In this document: piece after piece, positions 46,701 to 59,327 of the stretch
Layout: each line of letters opens with the position of its first letter
Numbering within the stretch: position 1 is the stretch's first letter
Assembly: GCA_903813345.2 (NCBI GenBank)
Contig: CAIIXF020000006.1
Location: 31,850,024-31,914,023, forward strand
Origin: Owenia fusiformis
Lineage: Eukaryota; Annelida; Polychaeta; Sabellida; Oweniidae
DNA length: 64,000 bases
Direction: 5' to 3'
Notes under the pieces: generated by a model
Seen by the model: only the letters and a program-made list of their open reading frames with translations
Told to the model about the DNA's origin: nothing
The model's database searches: none
Translations under genes and position numbers: made by a program

Positions 46701-49700
46701 GGGTTAATAAGTTATGACAATAAGTTTTTTAAAAGTACTAAAAATGTAGGTCACTGAATTATCCCCTTTTATAAAAAATATCTATTCGTGCTCAACTAAT
46801 AATTTGGTATAATTCTGTGCTTGTGTAAATCTGAAAATTATAGACACATTATAGATTATATATAAAACTCTGATTACATACATGGACTAACTTCAAAAAA
46901 CCTTTGTAACTGGAACATCTTCCAAGTGAAACGCTTTCTGACCATACCTAATGTGTACAATTTAAAGATATCACAAGTACTTGTATGCCGAGATAACACT
47001 ATCATTTCAGAACAAAAACCAGTGTGTGTGTGAACACAACACCATGGGCTTACACTGTGAAGAGTGTCTTCCACTCTTCAACAATAAACCTTGGAAGATG
47101 GGTAGCATCATAAATTCTCAGAGCTTGTCCAATGCTTGTGAAGGTATGAGCTTATTAATATAATATAACACGATCACAGCACAGCATATATTTATTTAGA
47201 ATAGAGCTCCCTGCAGGCCATCTAGACTAATGTTATTATTATAAAACAAAATTACAATTGTCACTTAATGTATACAGAGGTTTAAATTAAATCAGAATTG
47301 ATCAGTTCACACAACTGAACTAGTAAGCATTTATTGTCCATGGCATGTTTTTGGCGATATTTAGATAAAAAAATGGTTTTACAAAAACTAGTTTTATTTC
47401 TGTACAGTAACACTGTATTTCTAGTGTAACTCCGCATGAAAGGATTAAAAAATAGTCAAGATGTTTCCTTTCTTGGGTCACCCTGTATATACATATACAA
47501 ACTCAACTCAAAACTCAAAATAGAAGGTTTTGGGATACAGTATAATGCAATATGTATATCCAAGTTAAAATAAAGCATTAACAAAAGAAGTGGAAGCATA
47601 GCAGTACTAGTGTATTGATCTATCCTCAGTGTAACTTGATAATGAAAAAATTAAAAAATTGTATACTACTACAACACCTTGTAACATATTGATTTCAGAC
47701 TGTGGTTGCCATGGGCATGCAACTTCCTGTATATACAATGACGTCAAAGAATATGGGGTGTGTCAGAATTGCTCATTGAACACAGCTGGGGATAAATGTG
47801 AATTCTGTGTAGATTACTACTATGTGAATCCCAATTGGGACAGCTTTGGCAATGTCACTGAAGATTGCCTTGGTGAGAAAATATACTTTTTATTAGATAT
47901 TATTACAACTGCCTTAAAGCTTTGCCTCCATCTCCCCTTCCATCCTCTTATCACTACAGTAAAATTTTAAATGTTTTGAACAACTTTGAATTGAAAAAAT
48001 AAGCAATCAAATGATTATATTGCAACAGCATATGAAAAAATGGAAAAATATGTACAAGTCCTAGCTTTTGTATATTTTAGATAGTTATGTACAATGTGCC
48101 TGAAAGCTGTGGCCTTTTGTAATTTAGGGAGTTTCAGGCAGAGAAGCATCAAAATATAAGAGGCCATAGATATGATAGCTTAACTACAAAACAAACTAAT
48201 TATATAAAATATACTTGGGCAAGGCTAAGTAGTTCCAAACATTTAAAATTTTACTGTAGCTTGGAGTTTAGAGATAATTAATGTGTCCGCCAGAGCCACA
48301 TCTAATGTTAAGTTAAAAATTCAATAATCGATATTCTCCTTTTAGTATTTTCTGCATAAACAATACTTGATGCCAGCTGTTCAGTACAGCACACCTTGCA
48401 AACACCAATTTTAATTCAATTTCAATTTATTGATTCGATATTAGAATTGTATGGATGTTTCTCAATAGCGGGATATTATGTTGGAAGGAAATCTGTTCTC
48501 AAGGTCAGTAATCCTTGGATAGAAAATCAACTTTCTTAATGAAATTGATATTATTATTATCAAATATTATAATCCCAGATTGCAAATGCAATGAAAAATA
48601 GAACTGCAAGCAATTTTATGTGTGGAAGGTGAAAAGAAAGAAATCAGAACAAGACCTTTGTTTATTATGCTGTACAAAAGCATTATTTATTTCATTTAAA
48701 TATGAATGGAATAGTGACTGATACTATTCATATGGCCATAAAATAGTAGGTTAATCCGTCAGCCATCGACCGGCAGTTGAATTCGTGAATGCTACCTAAG
48801 ACAAGTTTTTGAGTTGCTTGCTTAATCCCTGTGATTCAATCTTCAAATAATAATATTCAACAAATAACATCAGAAATAAACATAAATAAAATATCATTAA
48901 AAATAATAATAGTGGAATAGTTGATGGTAAAAAACCAGCCTTGGTAAAACATCATTTTCATTATGTATATGTTTTCTTATTTTATTATTGTTTTGCATTA
49001 TTGTTTCAGTTTAGAGTAAAAATATGTTTATGCTTCAAAATACTTTTTACGCATCTGAATAAGTGTTTAATTATAAGTAATATGTGAAACAGTAAAAACA
49101 GGTGTATAAATCAATGTTTCTTCAACTGCTGGGGAATGTTTAAATATTGAATATTGATTAGAATGTAAAATAATCTATGAACCATACCTTTTATTGCGTA
49201 TTATTTCTTTCTTGAAAAGAATCTACAATTGAAAGAAGGTGATGTACATTCATTTGAAACAAAGAAAATTGAATTTTAACTTGTATGTTTAATCATTAGC
49301 AGATGGTTTGAATTAGACATCAGTGAAAATATAACAGTTGCGAATAAAGGATATATTAGCTTGTTCTTTATAATTCCAAACAAGCTTATTACCCAGTGGA
49401 CAAAATGTATTCCAATTGGAAAAAATTGTCAAAAGTTTTAAATAATTAAGATGGATTCTATTAATGAGACATTGACACTGATTTTGTTGTCAATATGCTG
49501 CATGCATCATTCTGGTGGGGGCGCAGCTATATCGCGATGTACATACATGTATTTGTATTTACATTTTTGTTAATATTAGGTTATGCCTCGGGAGAAACAA
49601 TTGACAGTAAGCTTTTGCTAGAAGTTTCTACCCCCCCCCCATCCAAATATAGTTGGTGGGCAAATTACTTGCTTGTAGTTAGTTCCATAATCAATCACCA

Positions 49701-52700
49701 GGTGTCATGTTGGGTAAGAATCATGGAAATGATATAGATTTTTAGGCTGCCTGTCTATTGGGTATTTGGTTACGCTATTGAAGTATTTAGTATTTTATTA
49801 GTTTTCATAAGATATTGGTTCGGGTTATATTCATTACAGCTGGGTGCATGTAGTTCTATTTATCCCATACTTGGACGTGTTACAGGTACATAAAGCCGGT
49901 TTATAAAATCTTATATTTTCATCAGCGGGCAGATATAGCTTTACGTCCCGCTTCGAGCAGGCAGATACATGCCCGCTACGTCATAATCGCCGCTCGCATA
50001 TTTGTTCATAATTTGTAACGTTCGCGTAATGACTGTAAACGACAATGGAGAAAACACAGACTATCGGGATCTGTTTGATGGTTTAAAAAGGGAAGGAGCA
50101 TCCACTTAATCAATCAAAAAATTCGAGAAAATAAATGTGGGAATATTTGAGAGAACAGGAAAATCCGCCCATGGCCAAGAAAACAAAACTGGACATGAAT
50201 ATTCTAAAATATTTTCACGATTGAACAATGTGAACCAGATGACCAAGATTGGTATGGGATAAACATATTATCCTATAGTCGGTTCAGGATATTGGGATTA
50301 TCCCTTGGCCAATATAAATTCCCAATATCCTGAACCTCATATAGGATAATCTCTATTTATTCTATTTATGGTGGCAGTGGTGCTGGTAAAATAAAAAAAA
50401 TAATGGCATTTTAAGGAGATAACTGATAAACTGATTCTGTCATAAAGTATTAATATATTGTAACAATTAATAATTATATTCACAGGTATAAAGAATCCAA
50501 TCCGATACACACTTTGTAGTTTACATGTAACTGCAAATACGTTTACAATTTTTACATTAGGTTTATACGAATAATAATTATTATTTTTGTTGTTTCTGAA
50601 TTAGCATATAATTGCGGATTGTGGTGCGTTCGTAAGTAGTTTAATACATTTTACCAGTAGGTGGTGGTGTAAAATTCAAATAGCAGAATAGAAGTACATG
50701 GACTATTTTATTGTACATATGAATTGATTAATTTGAATATTTATTATTACAGTAGTAATTGTAATTTATTTTAACAATTTTTTTCATGTTATGTTTCAGC
50801 TTGCAACTGTAGTAGAGCAGGTTCTCTAGCATCAAGCTCATATAACTGTCAGAATTCAACAGGTGCGTATTCTTTGTTTTGCGTCCTGGCAAAATCCTAA
50901 TCATGCAAGATGAACATTAAGGTTTAAGATTGCTTCAGGAATGTGATTACCCTTTGCATTCGTTTGACTTCACTTCTTAAAAGAGAGCTTCGTCTTAACT
51001 AGACTCTGCACGCAGGGTAGAATGTGATATACATTGTATACATTGTAATTCTCACCTTGTTTTGCATAAGGCCAGTGTGAGTGCAAGCAGAATGTTGAAG
51101 GAAGGGCATGTGATGTTTGTAAAGATTTTCACTGGAACCTAGCTCTGGAGGACCCAGATGGTTGCAAAGGTAAAGCAACACTTACATTTCTTTTACAAAC
51201 GTATACAGAAGTGTTATATTCTCTAACTTATTTTTGCCTTGCCATTTTAAATTTACTTCACTTATCATGTGTGGATCTTGACTATATGCCCCTGATACAA
51301 GAATTCCCCAAATTTTATGTAATTTTGGTTTTTATAAGTTAATTATACTTACCTATTATGTCATCACATATCTACCAATAAAAGGTGACTATGGTAGCTT
51401 TTAGCATATTGTAATGACATAATTGGTAAGTGATATTAATTTACCTAGTAAAAAGTTTCTCTGGCAAGTTTATGTTGTTTTTACTTTAGTATGTGACTGT
51501 GACCCTGTAGGGACCTACAATAGCTCTAATCTCTGTGACAAACATACAGGGACATGTATATGTAAGAGTAACACCGAGGGGAGAAAATGCTCAGAGTGCA
51601 AGGTACATTTGTATATACAGAATAATAACAATCTTGTTAATCTATAAACATTATAATGTTTAAATTCAATCAATATTCTCATTGGTCACTGTGTAGCAGT
51701 GAGTCCAAAGTAGTGATGTCTAGGCTAATATCCTAATATTTTGAGAAGAAATGTGTAATCTTTTCAGGATTTTTCATTAACAAGGAATACAGGACCAAAA
51801 ATAATGAGGCACACTTTATTCTGTGTTTAATTTTGTAGCCTGGAGCATTCAACCTTACAATTTCTAATCCTGATGGATGTGACCCATGTGACTGTGACCC
51901 AGGGGCATCAGAAGACACAACATGTCATGAAACCATTGGTACTTGTACATGCAAACAATATCTTACAGGTAAGATTTCTTCCTACATTCTTCATATTATT
52001 GTTCATTGGCATATGGCGGTTTATCCAGCAGATGATATTTATATCTTTATATGTGAATTAAACCTGGCATTTAAATTCGTGAAATAATTTTATTGTTGGA
52101 AAACACTTATATGGATGTTAAGTTAACAGAAACAGAACTTCATGATATTACATTGATTTACATTAGAAAATTGCTCTCACCTTTGTTTTCATAGGGCGTG
52201 ATTGTAGACAGCCTGTTCCAGGGTACTATATACCCAGACTGGACCATTTCAGGTTTGAAGCAGAGTTTATACCAGATGCGCAGGTGAGGTGGTCTATCTA
52301 GCTACATGGTATAATTGAAAATTGGTTTAATTACCAGACATGAATACATGTGTACACTTACCTTACTAGGAAGCAGTATCACATTATTTGATGAGACGAG
52401 AAGAATTGATATACATGTAAAGGAGGGATTTGTTGGAGTTCTTGTTAATTTTGAGAGTGATAATATTGTTTTTAGGATCTTTTCCTTCAATAAATATCAT
52501 AAATATTGTTTTCCACATTTAGAGCTAAATTATTTGCTTTCACCCAATCAAAAAACATTCATAATTCATTTCATTTCTTTTTTTTGTCTTGTACTGTTGT
52601 TATTAAAGTACATGAAGTTTATTTTTACAGACATTCTCTCCAATCATAGAAGTAGAAGGCCACGGAGAGATGGATGGCAAGGTATCTGGAACTGGCTTTT

Positions 52701-54070
52701 TGGAGATTCATCCTAACAGTCAACTTGTATTCTTTGTGTCTGTACCTAAGACACAACTGTACCAAGTCATTGTGAGATATGAGGTAAGCAGATTGTATTC
52801 TTTGTGTCTGTGCCTACATGTAAGACACAACTGTACCAAGTCATTGTGAGATATGAGGTAAGCAGCTTGTAATCTTTGTGTCTGTCATTAAAAATTAACA
52901 ATATTTCAATTAATAAGTCCATTAGTTAAACTCTGTATTTTATACTCTTCAATTTCTTTCTGGGTTGGCAGGGGCAGATCCAGGAACCAACAAGGGTGGG
53001 GCCCAAATTTCAGGTCAGAGAAAAAACGTCCGCGCTTGCGCGGAAAAAAATTTTGAAATTTTGAGGCCCATTTTCTTCAAAATTTGGCCTGAAATTAACA
53101 AATAAGGCCTTAAAAGGCCCAGTAATGACCAAAAAGGCCCACTTTTTGGGGCCTGAAGGCCTTGTTTGGCCCAAAAATTTTTTTGGGCCCAATTTTTTTT
53201 TTCTGGGCCCACCCTGGGCCCCCCCCCCCCCCTAATCCGCCAGTGCGGTTGAATGCTTTTAGATAATAATTTTATACACAGAATAAGTGAAGAGAAAATT
53301 GTTTTGTAGAACTTTTTTGTACAAGATATTTTAACAGATTATTTGCTCATCAACTTCCACGTAGTTATCTCTTATCTCTAATTATTCTAATTATTTCCGT
53401 AAATAAATTCATCACATAAACTGTAGAGAACCTTTGACAGTGCAGTGACTTGTGCATTGCATTCAGTATTTGGTATACTAGTCTCATTTTTTGGACTTTT
53501 AATTTCAGACTTCCTCGAACTTCCCTGCAGTGAAAGTTGTAACTGCTTTGCTGGTTCCTGAGCCATATACATGTGGGGGGACATCATATGATGGAGCAAC
53601 AACCCAAGATATGGATAAGTCTATGCTGATAGCCTTATCTGGTGAGAAGTGTATTATATTCTTGTTGGGATTTCCTTCTTGTAGGATTCTATTGAATATT
53701 GAAAATTGTAATATTAATGTTTTAAATGCAAAACAATTATACAGGATATGTTTTGGTTCAATTTTTTCAAAAAAACATGGAAGGCATCTCAAAAAGTGGT
53801 GGCTGTTAAACATTATTTCACTATTTTTGCTGTAAATTGAAAAGTCGTGGAGCTATTTTTGTATTTTTATGGCTTTTCAATGGAATTATAATAGCATATT
53901 TTATCCCAATAAACCTCATGTTTTCTAATATTTGAGAGAACTATTGTGTTTTAGCTACATCCATAGACTTTGGCAATGTGTGCCTGAAGGCCAGCTCTAA
54001 CTACAGCATCACTATAGAGGTTGGACAGGACCAGGAGTCTAGGGCTGGTGCATCAATTCTCATAGATTCG
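43013..54070 (+). CDS. laminin beta-like chain, N-terminal 12 exons (partial gene)
   Basis: Exons: 43013-43705, 46268-46471, 47011-47143, 47699-47872, 50800-50862, 51071-51169, 51490-51602, 51839-51968, 52195-52283, 52631-52783, 53509-53641, 53955-54070, all GT-AG and in phase, giving 700 residues. Residues 1-22 are a signal peptide; about 25-288 an LN domain ([43 protein letters not shown]); about 289-545 five Cys-rich LE modules; 545-700 most of an LF (domain IV type B) domain ([47 protein letters not shown]). LN, five LE, LF is the laminin beta order. Such chains are secreted and build basement membranes. The LN domain is rather diverged. Later exons are not found before 64000. Confidence 0.88.
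44420..44499. repeat. 80-bp near-perfect palindrome in laminin intron 1
   Basis: AAGGTAAACTTAACACTTAG and on to GTTAGACAA is mirrored around a single G, with one A/T-run length difference. It would form a hairpin of about 39 bp. Confidence 0.9.
45100..46088 (+). mobile_element. degenerate Tc1/mariner-superfamily element in laminin intron 1
   Basis: CAGGGCGTATCAAAAAAACG at 45100 and the inverse TTTTTTTATACGCACTG ending 46088, flanked by TA. A frame near 45350-45460 reads [20 protein letters not shown] and [18 protein letters not shown], the last catalytic region of a DDE/D transposase; [10 protein letters not shown] near 45508-45537 is another transposase-like block. It is broken by stops. 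Confidence 0.8.
46268..47872 (+). CDS. laminin exons 2-4: end of LN, LE1, LE2
   Basis: 46268-46471 ends the LN domain and opens LE1 ([14 protein letters not shown]). 47011-47143 continues LE1 ([20 protein letters not shown]). 47699-47872 is LE2 ([31 protein letters not shown]). Cys spacing fits laminin EGF-like modules. Confidence 0.85.
47873..50799. other. laminin intron 4, no coding sequence seen
   Basis: AT-rich intron of 2.9 kb. It contains an inverted repeat at 50268-50350 and a poly-C run near 49631-49640. No exon or intact mobile element is recognised. Confidence 0.5.
50268..50350. repeat. interrupted inverted repeat in laminin intron 4
   Basis: ATTATCCTATA and GGTTCAGGATATTGGGA are inverted as TCCCAATATCCTGAACC and TATAGGATAAT, separated by about 20 bases. 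Confidence 0.8.
50800..51968 (+). CDS. laminin exons 5-8: LE3, LE4, most of LE5
   Basis: 50800-50862 ([20 protein letters not shown]) and 51071-51169 ([16 protein letters not shown]) form LE3; 51490-51602 ([29 protein letters not shown]) and the start of 51839-51968 form LE4; the rest ([16 protein letters not shown]) is LE5. Exon ends are phase 1, 1, 0, 1. Confidence 0.85.
51336..51442. mobile_element. small inverted-repeat element before laminin exon 7
   Basis: AATTATACTTACCTATTATGTCATCACA is mirrored by TGTAATGACATAATTGGTAAGTGATATTAATTT. It ends about 50 bases before the acceptor of exon 7. Both arms contain cryptic splice-like ACTTAC/GTAAGT words. Confidence 0.6.
52195..54070 (+). CDS. 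laminin exons 9-12: LF (domain IV type B)
   Basis: 52195-52283, 52631-52783, 53509-53641 and 53955-54070 encode the end of LE5 and the beta-type LF domain: [68 protein letters not shown] and ILIDS. The order and spacing follow laminin beta1. The final donor GTAAGT at 54071 leads into an intron with at least 10 kb of repeats. Confidence 0.85.
52725..52885. repeat. tandem duplication of an exon end and its splice donor
   Basis: TTGTATTCTTTGTGTCTGT..GAGATATGAGGTAAGCAG of laminin exon 10 (52725-52790) is repeated at 52793-52866, and its first 19 bases again at 52867-52885. The second donor would shift the frame and hit a stop, so the first (52784) should be used. Confidence 0.85.
52969..53245. 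mobile_element. non-autonomous element CAGGGGCRGATC, copy 1
   Basis: It starts CAGGGGCAGATCCAGG and ends TAATCCGCCAGTG after a C run, with a core of GGCCCA and AAAAATTTT words (GCGCTTGCGCGGAAAAAAAT). GGTTG lies close to both ends. Very similar to 62645-62974. Confidence 0.7.
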
Positions 54071-54280
54071 GTAAGTTAACAATTGCATAGAGATATCACA
54101 TATATACAAACTAAACACAACCAACAATAGGGGAAATAAAGACATACATGGACTAGTATTGGGGACAGAACAAGTCACTCCTCTGTTTTTTCCTCATAAC
54201 TTTTGATTCGCAATAATTTTTCATGAAATTTTCACAATATAAAGTTTAAAGCATTCCTAACATACAAAATATTTTGCTTA

Positions 54281-55032
54281 AATTATAATAAAGGTCCATG
54301 TGCAGTATGGCAAGTGATTTAAGACAGTCATATCTTTGACCATGAGTACTTTTTGGGCATAATACAGTGTTTTTTATTAAAACAATATGTTTTCTTTCAA
54401 GTGAAGTTCCTATGATGATAAAAATATCAATCGAACAATTCAAAAAATTATGAATAGGACCTCACGTGAAATTTTTTTTCAAAATGTTGAACTTATTTGC
54501 TTAAAAGAGGATCTTCTTTTTCTGATTTTTATTGCATGAAAACATTATTCAACAATGGGTCTAAAACATCTTCAAAAGTAGAATGGTATTGAAAGTCTCG
54601 TTTTGAAGATATCAATCTTCGATGACCAAAATCATGCTGAAAACATTGGATAGCATGAGTTTTCCCTATTGGAAAATAACATGGGAAATGTGGTTTTTAA
54701 CTTCATCACGTTTCAATACCTATCCCTTTTCAGAAGTTATTAATATAGTGTAGAAAAAACTTTTGAGACATTTAAATTGAGAAAAACAAGATCCTCTTTT
54801 TAGAAGATAAACCTTACATTTTTACAAAAGGTGACAAGGTGGGGTCCTAATGCATAATTTTTCAGAGAGTTGGATTGATATTTTACTATCATGGGGACTT
54901 CACTTTCAAGAAAATATATTGTTTTAATAAAAACCACTGTATTTATACCCAGAAAATACTCATGGTGAAAGATATGACTGTCTACGTCTAAAATCACTTG
55001 CCATACTGCACATGGACCTTTTCATTATAATT
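54281..55032. mobile_element. 0.75-kb element with about 190-bp inverted ends
   Basis: AATTATAATAAAGGTCCATG and the following sequence to about 54470 are inverted at about 54840-55032. Inner AGAGGATCTTC words are also inverted, so most of it is one imperfect palindrome. It lies in the laminin intron after exon 12. Confidence 0.75.
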
Positions 55033-55600
55033 ACAGCTTTTCAAAAAAGCATATAAGACAACCAATTTTACATGTTTTGTCTAAAAATGGTAAAATCATC
55101 TGAATTTTCTTTCAGGAATAAGTATTGTAAGGGGTGTTTTTTGGTGGTGGGGGGCTAACCCCTGAAAAAAAGAATTGTGTACCACTCTGTGAAGCTATCA
55201 CCTAGGTAAAAATTTCATCCAAGACTTCCCTCTAACTGAAAATGCTGCCAAACCAACTACATGTATACTCCATTTATTAAGAATTTGCCTCCTCGCTCTT
55301 AGAGTATTGTCCTTATTCCCAAGAAGTCATGTTTTCCCAAAATGCCTTTTCACCATATGACCTTATAAACAGTTTCATTTGTTACCTTTGTCTAACATAT
55401 TGTCCATCCATTTAACCTTATTTAAAATGCAAATTGAATTTAGACTTGCTTATTTAGGCCTTTATCTACATTGGATACTGAGGTAACAAAAATGATTGTC
55501 ATGTTGTTAGACTTGTGTTTAACTTGGACACCAATTGAAACATCTTATTGAATAACTTGGATTGAATATGTCTCATTTGTGATGTTTGATGCTGGCTTAT
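55033..55600. other. intron or intergenic sequence, nothing recognised
   Basis: AT-rich, no coding signal. It lies between an inverted-repeat element and the LINE. Confidence 0.35.
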
Positions 55601-56082
55601 TTTAAGGATTGCTTAACTTGAATCCTGACCTACAATGGCATGCATAATATATACTTGCTATGCAAAGGATACATTCAATCAGCTCCACAAAGATTCTGGT
55701 AACTATGAAATTGAAAATTACAACTCTCTTTACTCAGATCATGGGAGAGGCCTTATAATTTATACACATAATCAAATTGCTTCTAAAGCACTTCCTCCGG
55801 AATTTTATATTGATGGATTAGATTGTCTGTTTACCGAATGCAGCTTCAACAATAAAAAGATTCTAATGGGAGTCTGTTATAGATCACCTAGCCAAACTGC
55901 TGAACTTTAACCCGTCAATACTTTAATTACTTTACACAACTCCTTCAAAAAATTGACGATCATGTCCCCAAGTATGACCATGTGGTTATTATGGGAGACC
56001 TTAATGCTAAACATTCGATTTGGTTTGATAATCAAGATGAAAATCTAGCAGGAGTCAAACTTCTTGAGGCCATTGATGGTTT

Positions 56083-57128
56083 AACTTTTCTCAACTTGTA
56101 GACAAACCTACAAGAATATCCAAAAATTCTACTTCATGTATTGACCATATTATAACAGATTCACCAGATATCTTTAATAGCTGGACTATAGAAGACCCAA
56201 TTGGTGGGTCTGACCATAGCACAGTCTTAGCAAATATTAATATCAGGGTTCCTAAGTCCCCACCTCTTAATAAAATTATTTGGAAATATGATGAAACTAA
56301 CATTGAAAATTTAAATAACTGTATCAGGGAAACCGACTGGGCGTCTATTTTGAATGACAACTTAGACTTAAACAATGTTACGGTTAACTTTATTGACAAG
56401 CTGATGAGTATCTACCAGCAGCATATTCCAAATAAATCGATCAAGATTCGTTCAAATGACCAGCCGTGGATAAATGAACATCTGAAATTGGAAATAAACA
56501 AAAAGCAACGACTGTATAAAAAAATGACAAAATCTCCAACAGATATTAATAAATCTCAATATTTTAAGCAGGCCATGCTTGTGACAAGTCTTATCAAAGA
56601 AGCAAAACTTTCTCATGAAAAACAACTTCTAAATACTATTGACAATCTAAGTAAAAATGACAAAAGTTATTGGAAAATAATTAGATCATTTCTGGGTAAA
56701 AAATTTAATTCATCTGGCATTCCAACCATTCTTGACCCTAATACTGGTGCACCTCTTACAAGTAATTTAGAAAAGGCTAATGCCTTTTTGACATTTTTTG
56801 TTAATAAAAACCATGATGACATAAATGATAGACCACTACCTGTCTTTCCTCTTAGAACAAACTCTCTTCTCATTTCAGCTAAAACTGATCAATTTGAAAT
56901 CATGAAATTTATACTGCAACTTGATCCTTCTAAATCTTTTGGACCAAATAAGATTACAAACAGGATGCTTAAACTAACTGCTCATACAATTTCAAGACCA
57001 CTATCAATACTTTTTAATAAACTTCTTACAAATAAAACATTTCCAAATTGTTGGAAGACTGGAAGCGTCTGCCCAATATTCAAGAAAAATGACAAAACTA
57101 ATATTACGAATTATAGACCAATAACATT
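56083..57128 (+). pseudogene. LINE ORF2, endonuclease C-terminus to start of RT
   Basis: An open frame of about 345 codons from VDKPTRISK to NITNYRPIT, cut at 57128 by the insertion. It contains the SDHSTV endonuclease motif and the RT N-terminal region (SWKI-type linker, CPIFKKNDKTN). Confidence 0.8.
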
Positions 57129-57615
57129 TGTAACAGTTTGGCCTTTTTTGTGGATATGTGGTAGTGTGGCTAATAAAAAGACCACTGTTTAGTAAACGGT
57201 GTTTACTTGTGGATTGCACGGCACACGTTAAATGTGCTTTGTCCCTAAAGAAATAAACAAAATATACAATTTTATATATATAATATAAAACAATATATTG
57301 TGGCGTTTATAAGCCCAAATAAGATGTACATGCAATTTCAAATGTAATGTAAGAATATTACGGTGTTATTATTTCATTATTTCTCTCAAAACTCACAACT
57401 CAAAAGTCCATATGAGCTAATAATAATTATCACTGATAAAATAATATCCAGAGTCCATTGAAACTGATGATCACTATATAACACTGTTGTATTCCGAATA
57501 TGCAAAGTTCATGTAAATTGTACCACTTGTACGTCTTGTATTGTTATTGTATCTTGAACCTGGAATAGTAAGCTGAGAGTAACAAAGTCTTGTCTCCTAA
57601 TTCTGGGAAGCGACT

Positions 57616-57924
57616 TTACACAAAATTCATAGTACTCATGCTGAAGCTTGGTGTGGATTTTAAAGCAGGGGTTGGCGTAGGGGGTATTGGAACTGCTGGA
57701 ATAGGCGCTTCTTCGTCTTGAATCTTAATACACACCTGGGAGCATATGACTAACATCAAACATAAAAGTACAAATAAAATTCCACCCACGACCAAGATGA
57801 TGAAGGGGATATCCAGTTCCATCCACTGTAAACTCAGCAACTGTCTTGTGTCTTGCTTCCACTGAAAATACTGATTCTCTTCACGTTGTTGCAGTATCCT
57901 CCACTGTGTTGTAGTATAATTCAA
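57616..57924 (-). CDS. transmembrane ORF inside the LTR-like insertion
   Basis: About 100 codons open on the minus strand to a stop at 57616. The order is a hydrophilic Gln-rich segment (QREENQYFQWKQDTRQ), one strong membrane helix (FIILVVGGILFVLLCLMLVI), then a cytoplasm-like tail with CSQVCIK, DEEAPIPAVPIPPTPTP and a Ser/Met-rich end. There is no ATG before the helix; the frame begins after a stop within the 91-bp repeats, so it is probably a last exon joined to something upstream. I do not recognise the protein. A single-pass envelope-like or captured host receptor tail are both possible. Confidence 0.45.
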   Translation of the reverse strand: MNYTTTQWRILQQREENQYFQWKQDTRQLLSLQWMELDIPFIILVVGGILFVLLCLMLVICSQVCIKIQDEEAPIPAVPIPPTPTPALKSTPSFSMSTMNFV

Positions 57925-58370
57925 CTTTGATTATGTGTAATAATCTAAGTCAAACTATCGGCTCTGTAAATGGCTATCTCTTGGATCCTCCTCACTGTGT
58001 TGTAGGATAATTCAACTTTGATTATGCAAAATAATCTAAGTCAAACTATCGGCTCTGTAAATGGCTATCTCCTGGATCCTCCTCACTGTGTTGTAGGATA
58101 ATTCAACTTTGATTATGCAAAATAATCTAAGTCAAACTATCGGCTCTGTAAATGGCTATCTCCTGGATCCTCCTCACTGTGCTGTAGGATAATTCAACTT
58201 TGATTATGCGAAATAATCTAAGTCAAACTATCGGCTCTGGAAATGGCTATCTCCTGGATCCTCCTCACTGTGTTGTAGTATAATTCAACTTTGATTATGT
58301 GAAATAATCTAAGTCAAACTATCAAGTCTATAAACGACTATCTCCTGGATCCTCCTCAATGTGTTGTAGT
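57890..58370. repeat. 91-bp tandem repeat, about 5 copies
   Basis: GGATCCTCCTCACTGTGTTG recurs at exact 91-base steps (about 58073, 58164, 58255, 58346) with an earlier diverged copy. The last copy overlaps the beginning of the transmembrane ORF on the minus strand. Confidence 0.9.
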
Positions 58371-59116
58371 TAAACTATCCCAATCTTCCAACTACTAAGT
58401 CCAAAAACATCTAATACATGGCATCAACTGCTAAGTACATGTAGCCTACTTCCTTCACAATTAAATAATCAGGCTACCTACAAATATAGCATGCACACAA
58501 CAACATAGGCAAAAATATTACAAGTCAAAATATATGCCCTTGAAAATAACTAAGTTTAGTTAATGTTGAGTTATACTGATATTGAAATATTCTAAGTTCA
58601 ATATTTATTCTCTAAAAAAAACAAAGTCCAAAATAATGTTTCTCCAAATATTGACTAAGTTCAAATATTTCTATCTCAAAAATACGCAAAGTCCAATTTC
58701 ATGTGTTCATGAAATTGAACTGACAGAGCTCAGAAATCTAGTATAGGCTTGATGCTGCCTCCAAACACGGTACTGAATATTCCCTCTTGAGGTATCCTCT
58801 ACACAAATACACGGGTAGATGGCCAAGTTATCATCTACAGAATCACGGTGTAGTAGTCTTCCCTCTCAGGTATCCTTCATCACAAGTAGATGTCCAAGTT
58901 ATCATCCACTGAACTAAAGTGCAGCTATGTATCTCCTATCTGCCTCGAGAAATATTCAAAGTCCCAACAACTTTCTACTGAAAATTGTCAAAGTCCAAAA
59001 ATATTTCCTTGAAAAACGACTAAGTCCAACTTCACATAAAATATGAAATTGAACGGAGCTCTGTCCCGAACGAAAGCTAGCTGTACATAATCTGCCGAGT
59101 CTACATCGGCGAAATA

Positions 59117-59139
59117 CTTATATAGGCCTGGTGACGTCA
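59117..59139 (-). promoter_or_regulatory. CRE plus TATA box in the LTR-like insertion
   Basis: On the minus strand ATGACGTCACCAGGCCTATA is followed by TAAG: a palindromic CRE 7 bases before a TATATAAG box. The arrangement is typical of a core promoter reading leftward. Confidence 0.55.
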
Positions 59140-59267
59140 TCACTTTTCGAACAAGATTTCAAAGTTGAATAACAAGTTATTGACGCCATATCCCGCTTTA
59201 ATATTACGCATACAACAAGATTTTAATATTGACTCAAGAAATATAACAGTAATTGATCGCTACTTAC

Positions 59268-59327
59268 TCTAGTTTTACTTCGGTTTGATAGAATCAAAAG
59301 CAGGAAGTAAAATAATAAAGCTGCCAT
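59268..59327 (-). CDS. possible signal-peptide exon in the LTR-like insertion
   Basis: ATG at 59327 opens MAALLFYFLLLILSNRS then KTR, directly followed by a consensus GTAAGT donor. Its hydrophobic core fits a secretion signal. Joined to the transmembrane ORF 1.3 kb downstream it would give a single-pass membrane protein, but no middle exons are identified. Confidence 0.35.

Noticed and set aside
49495-49737. 80-codon ORF with a hydrophobic start in laminin intron 4
   Set aside because: Crosses a poly-C run, no splice context and no recognisable domain.
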